Shown here in pieces: positions 59,064 through 64,000 of a stretch of 64,000 nt of DNA (position 1 is the first letter of the stretch; every line of letters starts with the position of its first letter). The translations under genes and the position numbers were made by a program. Origin of the DNA: JAPHSX01 sp039714395 (GTDB taxonomy: Bacteria; Pseudomonadota; Gammaproteobacteria; Thiohalomonadales; Thiohalomonadaceae); NCBI GenBank assembly GCA_039714395.1, contig JBDLJH010000005.1, positions 84,346 to 148,345 of the forward strand. Reading direction: 5' to 3'. The notes under the pieces are model-generated. The model did no database searches and was not told the origin of the DNA. It worked only from the letters and a program-made list of their open reading frames with translations.

Positions 59064-59345
59064 ATGATAAGGAGTTTCAAGTCTAAAGAAACGGAGAAAC
59101 TATTCCAACGTGAGCCTGCACGTCGCTTGCCACCCAACATCCAAACAGTGGCGTTGCGTAAATTACTCATGTTGGATGCCTCCACTACACTAGATGACTT
59201 GAAGATCCCACCAGCCAACCGTCTGGAGGCTCTGCGAGGTAATCGCAAAGGCCAACACAGCATACGCATAAACAATCAATGGCGTATCTGCTTTCACTGG
59301 AAAGACGGTAATGCCTACGATGTTGAAATTGTTGATTACCACTAG
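59064..59345 (+). CDS. higB: HigB-type toxin (RelE/ParE family)
   Basis: Protein of 93 residues of the RelE/ParE superfamily, plasmid maintenance killer type: MIRSFKSKETEKLFQRE start, LRKLLMLDAS, RLEALRGNRKGQHSIRINNQWRICFHW and EIVDYH. HigB toxins are ribosome-dependent mRNA endonucleases. The toxin gene precedes the antitoxin by nine bases, the order typical of higBA. Confidence 0.93.
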   Translation: MIRSFKSKETEKLFQREPARRLPPNIQTVALRKLLMLDASTTLDDLKIPPANRLEALRGNRKGQHSIRINNQWRICFHWKDGNAYDVEIVDYH

Positions 59346-59354
59346 GAGTCAATC

Positions 59355-59654
59355 ATGGCTAAGAAAAAACTTAATCCCATACATCCCGGTGAGATCTTGC
59401 TGGAAGAATTTCTTACGCCTATGGAGATCAGCCAATACCGTCTAGCCAAAGACATTCATGTACCCGCTCGCCGAATTAATGAGATTGTTCATGGCAAACG
59501 TGCCATCACCGCAGATACCGCACTTAGGCTTTCACGATACTTCGGTAACAGCGCTGAGTTTTGGAGCAATCTGCAAAGTGCCTATGAGCTGGATGTTACC
59601 AGAGAAGATATTGGTGAGAAGTTGGAGAGAGAGATAGAGCCTGTGGCGGCGTGA
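59355..59654 (+). CDS. higA: HigA-type antitoxin (XRE family HTH)
   Basis: Protein of 99 residues with the HigA/VapI HTH: LNPIHPGEILLEEFLTPMEISQYRLAKDIHVPARRINEIVHGKRAIT ADTALRLSRYFG. It neutralises HigB and represses the operon. RBS AGGAG immediately upstream. The pair marks the beginning of the accessory region. Confidence 0.93.
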   Translation: MAKKKLNPIHPGEILLEEFLTPMEISQYRLAKDIHVPARRINEIVHGKRAITADTALRLSRYFGNSAEFWSNLQSAYELDVTREDIGEKLEREIEPVAA

Positions 59655-59956
59655 CGGGATAATCGTGGTCTGTCCCCGATTTACTAGCGTTTACCGGAAA
59701 TAAGGGATTAATAATGGTTTCAGATAGAAAATCTGCTTTTGACACGATTTCTCGAGTCATGGCCTTATCGACTATTGCTAGCCACTACCGGATACAGAAG
59801 CGTTCCCGAAATTACTTCTTCTGTGCGACCAATGCGGAAGCTAGGGAGTGACTTGGCCAACTTCCGCTGATAGCCAACTAATAGACTAAAGGACATTTTC
59901 ATAACTACTTCTGCTATGCAGACCGAAGAAGACCATATGGATTAGCTAAGTTATCG
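59655..59956. other. non-coding stretch between higA and the IS4 remnant
   Basis: No gene, RNA or clear repeat recognised in these 302 bases. TGTCCCCGATTTAC at 59672-59685 resembles the end motif CTGTCCCCGGAATT of the transposase unit at 62968-63734 and may be a trace of a lost element. Confidence 0.5.
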
Positions 59957-60758
59957 TCAGCCAACCATCCAAGAGCAGGCATTCAACGCCGTGCCAGCCA
60001 AGGGTTTATTGGGCTCGAAGGTTACCAGCGCTTCCTTCTTATCACTCTCAACAAAGGCTTTAATAGCTAGGCTTTGGTTGGCTTTCGCTCTCATGCAAAA
60101 AGACTGATTATGCTTTATATGATGGGCATAAAACCAAAAAGCGCAATAACCTCGGTCGTATATAACTAGATCATTATAACGGGCGTATTTTAAGTGTTCA
60201 GCTGCGCAATGCTTCTCTGAGGTACCTTTATGATTTATGCTCGAATCAATCACTATATGATTCAGTACGTCATAAAAAGTCGAGGCCATTGCTATCGTAC
60301 AGTCGGCTTTGCCAAGTCTTCCTTTTTGAACACCAAAGTGTTCTGTGATCTCCGTTTCATCAGGTAAACGAATAGATGTTCCATCAATAGCGCATAGTCG
60401 AAAACCTTTCCATGTTTTATATAGCTGTGGGTTTATATAGATGCTACCGTTCAGCTGGCGATTGAGTTCAGTAAATGCGGTGTGCGATAGCTGTTTTCTA
60501 GCCTGAATGAATGCGGATTTTGTAATGTGTTGAGAATTGTCATTGTTCTCATTAATGGTTTTTAAGAATTGATCAAGTTCAACCTGATTGGAGTGCTTTC
60601 TCAAGTTGAGTAAATAAAGGATTAGGGTGGGGAAATTAAGTAGACGATTTCGTGTAAAATCGGTGTCAGAGAGACGATGTTTTTCTTTAAATGCTTTGTC
60701 GTTTATAGTCTGACTTATGCCTGCATAAGTATTCTTAAATGAGCTTAGTTAATGTCAT
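59957..60758 (-). pseudogene. IS4-family transposase remnant
   Basis: DDE transposase fragment. The frame reads FKNTYAGISQTIND...RLLNFPTLILYLLNLRKHSNQVELDQFL, then the first catalytic Asp in LCAIDGTSIRLPDE and the second in NDLVIYDRGYCAFWFY, and ends at a stop after ACSWMVG. The third catalytic residue (the YREK region) and everything after it are missing. At the 5' end the frame is shifted by one base between the likely start (MTLT, ATG at 60758) and SSFKN. It is broken at both ends, so inactive. No inverted repeats could be identified. Confidence 0.85.
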
Positions 60759-60896
60759 ATTGGGTACTCCTAGTGGCTGATTTTCGCTTTTCATAAGATG
60801 TTTATCTTTGCATAATCAATTAGTTACTTCTTAACTTACTGGCATTGAGTCTGCCCTATTGATTTGTATGACCCCATTGATTCTTTGTTCCCGTAC

Positions 60897-61937
60897 TTAT
60901 TGCAATCCTTCATACCAATCCTCATACTTGAGATTGTCAGGCTCTGTCTTTAGTGCCATCTTCGCATCATCTAAGGCATTTTCGTACTTATTAAGATTCA
61001 TATATGCTTTGCTTCTCTCGTAATGCATCTCTGCTAAACGCTGCATATCTGGCTTTAACTTTATACCCATACTGTAATCTCTTACTGCATCAGCGTATTC
61101 GCCTAACTCATAGTATGTATATGCTCGGTTATTATATGCAGTTATATTTGTTGCATCTGAATTAATAACTGATGAGTAATCATTAACAGCCATTAACTTA
61201 TCACCAATTTCAGCATAGCAATTCCCTCTGCGTATGTATGCATCCCAATACATGGGATTAACACTTATTGCTTTATCAAGATCACCTATTGCTCTATCAA
61301 ATTTACCAGCAATCATATATGCACCAGCTCGAAGGTAATGGAGATTGTAATCATTTTCCTTAGTGTTTATTGCTTTATCGTAATAATTAAGCGCTTGTAA
61401 AATCTCATTATCCATTACATATAACTCTGCCATCCCAGACAGTACATGAGGGTTGTTCAGCTCGATATCGGCGGCATATTCAAAATCATTTCTTGCCTTA
61501 TCATATGTCGAAGAGTCATTTAAATACATCCACCCTCTATTCACGATTGCATCGACATATTTTTTATCGTGCTGTATAGCTAAAGTATAATAATTGATAG
61601 CTTTCCTGCTGTTACCCAACTCACCCCATATTACTCCCAGAAAAAAGAACGCTCTCGGATCACTCGTCCTTATCTTAGCAACAACCTCATAATCAGAAAT
61701 TGCGTGCCCATAATCACCCATTTCGGCATATGAGTGAGCTCGAATCAAAAGTGCTTCAGCATTATATTTGTCGCCTTCAATAACCTTTGTTGCTTTAGTT
61801 ATCGCATTATTATATTGCTTCAAATTATAGTACTCGGAGGCCTCAATGGTACTCGCATATACATCACCCACTGATTCCTCACCACTACAAGGCAACACAA
61901 TAACGAAGTATAAAGCAATTATTGATAATCTTGTCAT
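60897..61937 (-). CDS. exported TPR-repeat protein
   Basis: Protein of 346 residues with a signal sequence ending VLPC SGEE, which fits a lipoprotein or a cleaved signal peptide, then about eight to nine tetratricopeptide repeats spanning nearly the whole length (for example YNNAITKATKVIEGDKYNAEALLIRAHSYAEMGDY and FDRAIGDLDKAISVNPMYWDAYIRRGNCYAE). AT-rich, unlike the core genes. It starts four bases after the stop of the RHS tail, so the two are probably co-transcribed. A role as cognate partner or immunity protein for the RHS tail is conceivable but unproven. Confidence 0.82.
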   Translation of the reverse strand: MTRLSIIALYFVIVLPCSGEESVGDVYASTIEASEYYNLKQYNNAITKATKVIEGDKYNAEALLIRAHSYAEMGDYGHAISDYEVVAKIRTSDPRAFFFLGVIWGELGNSRKAINYYTLAIQHDKKYVDAIVNRGWMYLNDSSTYDKARNDFEYAADIELNNPHVLSGMAELYVMDNEILQALNYYDKAINTKENDYNLHYLRAGAYMIAGKFDRAIGDLDKAISVNPMYWDAYIRRGNCYAEIGDKLMAVNDYSSVINSDATNITAYNNRAYTYYELGEYADAVRDYSMGIKLKPDMQRLAEMHYERSKAYMNLNKYENALDDAKMALKTEPDNLKYEDWYEGLQ

Positions 61938-61941
61938 CGGG

Positions 61942-62762
61942 TCACCACCTAATCTCTATGAGCCTAAAGTTTTCCGGGCGCTTTTCTGGCGGCAATTCAG
62001 AATAATCATTCACAATGGTATATAAATAAACGGGCAACATAGAGGGGACGTTAGCCAAAATATCTGGCACACCGCACTGTGTTACAACCTCCACAAACGA
62101 GTCATGATTCTTACCAAACTGCCAGCCACTTCCAATTTTATTTTCTATTATCTTACCAACGGTGCCACCAGGTGGCACTATCGTACCTGGCCTTCCAACT
62201 GTATGTGGCGCATTAGGTGCAGGCCACCTTTCCAAACCATAAATATCAATCCAGTTCAAAGGATCACTGAACACATACCCATAAAGATTAGCATCCCCAC
62301 CCGCAAACCGAATAGGATCCTTACTAGTCCACCGCCCCGTTACGGCATCATAATCCCGCGCCCCAAACCTCACCAACCCCGTATGCAGATCATCAATCCC
62401 CCCCGCAAATCCAAACGGCTGAAACCCCGGATTGGTATCATTAATCACATTACCAAATTCATCAAAGTCCATCCGCTGCACCACCTCGCCGGTCGTGCTG
62501 TTGACCACCAAACGCGGCGATCCAAGATGGTCAGAGAGGATGCGATAACTAATGCCCTCCTTCACCATATAGTCCGGCACATTGCCCTTGGAGCCATAGA
62601 CAAAACGACTGACCACATTCCCTGCCCCATCCAGCTCGGCAATCGGGTTGAGCTGATCGCGATAAAGAAAGCCCTGCGTGAGCGCGCCGTTGACCTTCTT
62701 GCCTATGCGCCGGTTACTGGCGTCGATGAGGTAATCAACCGTCACATCACCCGAAATAACGG
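61942..62762 (-). pseudogene. RHS-repeat protein, C-terminal remnant with variable tail
   Basis: Only the C-terminal part of an RHS protein remains. YD-repeat residues (GFLYRDQLNPIAELDGAGNVVSRFVYGSKGNVPDYM) are followed by the RHS core ending SDHLGSPRLVVNSTTGEVVQRMDFDEFGNV...RDYDAVTGRWTSKDPIRFAGGDANLYGYVFSDPLNWID and then about 95 residues of variable tail (from YGLERWPAP). The usual tail position is where polymorphic toxin domains sit; I recognise no toxin family here. The upstream reading frame runs into transposase sequence near 62762, so the N-terminal part was lost. It may still be expressed from an internal GTG at about 62745. Confidence 0.8.
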
Positions 62763-62764
62763 GG

Positions 62765-62962
62765 TCAGGTCTTGCCTTTTGCCTTTGCAGCTTTCAGCAA
62801 ACGACTAACCCTTGAGTAATGCAGCCCAAAATACTCCCCTATTTCTTTCATACTATAACCGCCACTGGCATAGGCCATGACTATACCCTCATCCCTCGTT
62901 GTTGCTAGCTGTTCGTACTCCTGTAGCGTCTTCGCCACCTTTCGCCTCTGCGCCAGGGGCAC
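62765..62962 (-). pseudogene. C-terminal HTH fragment of a Y1 (TnpA_REP) transposase
   Basis: The 65-residue frame LAQRRKVAKTLQEYEQLATTRDEGIVMAYASGGYSMKEIGEYFGLHYSRVSRLLKAAKAKGKT resembles the C-terminal helix-turn-helix tail of some REP-associated Y1 transposases. The catalytic HUH and Tyr parts are absent from this frame. The stop codon TGA lies in the end-like motif ACCTGACCCCG, next to RHS sequence. It is therefore the tail of a second, otherwise lost, element. Confidence 0.55.
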
Positions 62963-62967
62963 CTCAC

Positions 62968-63734
62968 AATTCCGGGGACAGTATACCTATTAATACTTAA
63001 CTGACGGCTTTCTTCCAGGTTGCCTTGGAGTAAGCGCTCTCCCTGTGAGTGATTCCAACACAGAGACGAAACTTTGATCCCCAAGCGGCCTGCCCGTTCT
63101 TGAATGGAGTGCGATCACATCATAGTCATCAATATCGCTTTCGGAATCTGAAAGGTAACCTCTCCAGTCACCGACCCTGTCCAGCATCGGACGCACCTTC
63201 ACTAGTCCATCATCAACACCTTTAAAGTGTGCCGTCGCACTCGACCAGGGCCAATCGGCAGGTTCATTGCACAACCTTGCTACAATCGGGTTCCTTTCTA
63301 CATAACGCACCGTAGCCATCAGATACACCTCATCCATCACAAAGGAGTGAAATCGTTCTTGCCACAGGTGGCCCCGCCACCCCTTTCTGAAATTTACATG
63401 CCGAGTATACCTTCTATGGACTTCTCCCAATGTTGCCCTAAGACCATCTTCTTTGGATGGCACCATGACTAGGTGGATATGGTTAGGCATCAAGCAATAA
63501 GCCCAAACCTCCGTTCCATACTCTCTGGAATACTTTGAGAGAAGCTCGATGTAGTAACGATAGTCGTCATCACAAAAGAAAGTCTGCTGACGACGGTTGC
63601 CACGCTGTGTAACGTGGTGGGGGTATCCTGGAACAACAAGACGAGCCATCCTGGCCATTTTTATTCCTTATTAGTCGCTTCCTATACAGGTATTCTAGAG
63701 CTTATTTGGAAATAGGTATACTGTCCCCGGAATT
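62968..63734. mobile_element. Y1 transposase unit with 23-base inverted ends
   Basis: Perfect 23-base inverted repeats at 62968-62990 and 63712-63734 (AATTCCGGGGACAGTATACC, then TAT) bound a 767-base unit that contains only the transposase gene at 62990-63658. The right repeat lies 54 bases upstream of the gene and the left one overlaps its stop. It is inserted in decayed RHS sequence. Confidence 0.85.
62990..63658 (-). CDS. REP-associated tyrosine transposase (Y1_Tnp family)
   Basis: Protein of 222 residues with the HUH-type Y1 fold: MARMARLVVPGYPHHVTQRGNRRQQTFF start, YCLMPNHIHLVMVP with the HUH (HIH) metal site near 56-62, and Tyr-containing helix VRYVERNPIVARLCNEPADWPWSSA. These proteins nick and join single-stranded DNA at hairpins. 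The frame is intact. No RHS or host gene is in the same frame. It is enclosed by 23-base inverted ends. Confidence 0.9.
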   Translation of the reverse strand: MARMARLVVPGYPHHVTQRGNRRQQTFFCDDDYRYYIELLSKYSREYGTEVWAYCLMPNHIHLVMVPSKEDGLRATLGEVHRRYTRHVNFRKGWRGHLWQERFHSFVMDEVYLMATVRYVERNPIVARLCNEPADWPWSSATAHFKGVDDGLVKVRPMLDRVGDWRGYLSDSESDIDDYDVIALHSRTGRPLGDQSFVSVLESLTGRALTPRQPGRKPSVKY

Positions 63735-63789
63735 CCCTTATTTATTCATTACGATAGTTTTATCTGTGAAGGTTAGCGAGAAGCCGCTA

Positions 63790-63898
63790 TTTCAACAACT
63801 CTGACCCCTTGATTACTTGATTCTCACTGCCATTACCATCCAGTTCTACAATCGGGTTGAGCTGGTCTTTGGGTTTCAACGACTCTGACCCCTTGGTT
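63790..63898. repeat. 25-base direct repeats flanking an RHS fragment
   Basis: The 25-base sequence at 63790-63814 recurs at 63874-63898 with two differences (core CTCTGACCCCTTG). The segment between (63815-63873) reads on the minus strand DQLNPIVELDGNGSENQVIK, homologous to DQLNPIAELDGAGN in the RHS tail at about 62640. Confidence 0.75.
63815..63880 (-). pseudogene. short RHS remnant
   Basis: Twenty codons match RHS residues DQLNPIVELDGNGS of the tail at 61942-62762. It is a duplicated or rearranged scrap of an RHS gene, cut off by 25-base repeats. The remaining sequence to the window end has no recognisable gene. Confidence 0.6.
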
Positions 63899-64000
63899 TT
63901 CTGATAGCAAAACACCATGCATGTTCCCTACAAGGGTAAAAAAAGTGTTAACTCATTGATATTACAGTTGGATTTATGGGGATGCCTCAGACCCTGACCC

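Noticed and set aside
59064..64000. CRISPR array in the accessory region
   Set aside because: No regularly spaced repeats of 25-40 bases with unique spacers occur; the repeats seen are transposon ends and RHS scraps.

Overview
The window looks like chromosomal DNA of a gammaproteobacterium of moderate GC content. The evidence is the gene set (RmuC, Rep, PriA, ArgS, TtcA, QmcA/NfeD, ComM, UbiK, LpxL-type acyltransferases, cobalamin-dependent MetH), the classic NarXL two-component system, and conserved gene orders such as dsbA next to an exonuclease-family gene and priA close to argS and a SPOR gene. A membrane-bound nitrate reductase with its own regulators and transporters points to a facultatively anaerobic, nitrate-respiring bacterium. 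A DsrC/TusE-family protein directly after the nar genes would suit a sulfur-oxidising lineage, but that placement is inference only.

Layout. 0-2 kb: dsbA, a decayed acetolactate synthase, and an endonuclease/exonuclease/phosphatase-family gene. 2-15 kb: a nitrate respiration island with narXL divergent from narK1-narK2-narGHJI, then a DsrC-like gene. 15-23 kb: rmuC, beta-barrel and membrane proteins of unknown role, a tRNA-Arg with a tRNA-associated repeat, a membrane-anchored cytochrome c5 and a large Ig/Kelch lipoprotein. 23-30 kb: rep, comM and ubiK, followed by a nitrogen-control cluster (a TorF-type porin and glnK-amtB) with -24/-12 (sigma-54) promoter elements in front of both the porin and glnK. 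30-35 kb: a CDGSH iron-sulfur protein, a FetAB-type ABC exporter and a large hybrid histidine kinase. 35-41 kb: a zinc metallopeptidase, SPOR protein, argS, a beta-barrel protein and priA. These are followed by a 460-base intergenic region with a cluster of DnaA boxes beside an AT-rich stretch. 41-47.7 kb: a PNPOx-fold protein, a 168-base palindromic MITE-like element, a fructosamine-kinase-like gene, two acyltransferases, ttcA and the qmcA-nfeD-rhodanese cluster. 47.8-55 kb: a c-di-GMP phosphodiesterase, a TauE/SafE transporter, small proteins and a large membrane protein with an M48-like domain that has lost its zinc motif. 55-59 kb: metH.

From 59 kb to the end the window becomes accessory and AT-richer. 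It holds a higBA toxin-antitoxin pair, a broken IS4-family transposase, a TPR protein, the C-terminal end of an RHS element, and nested Y1 (REP-associated type) transposase units inside decayed RHS sequence.

The least ordinary signals are: two unrelated housekeeping-type genes (the fructosamine-kinase-like gene and metH) each carrying an extra in-frame segment of about 51 bases with recognisably similar sequence; the DsrC-like protein without the two family cysteines; the DnaA-box cluster next to priA; the MITE-like palindrome; and the RHS tail translationally close to a secreted TPR protein.
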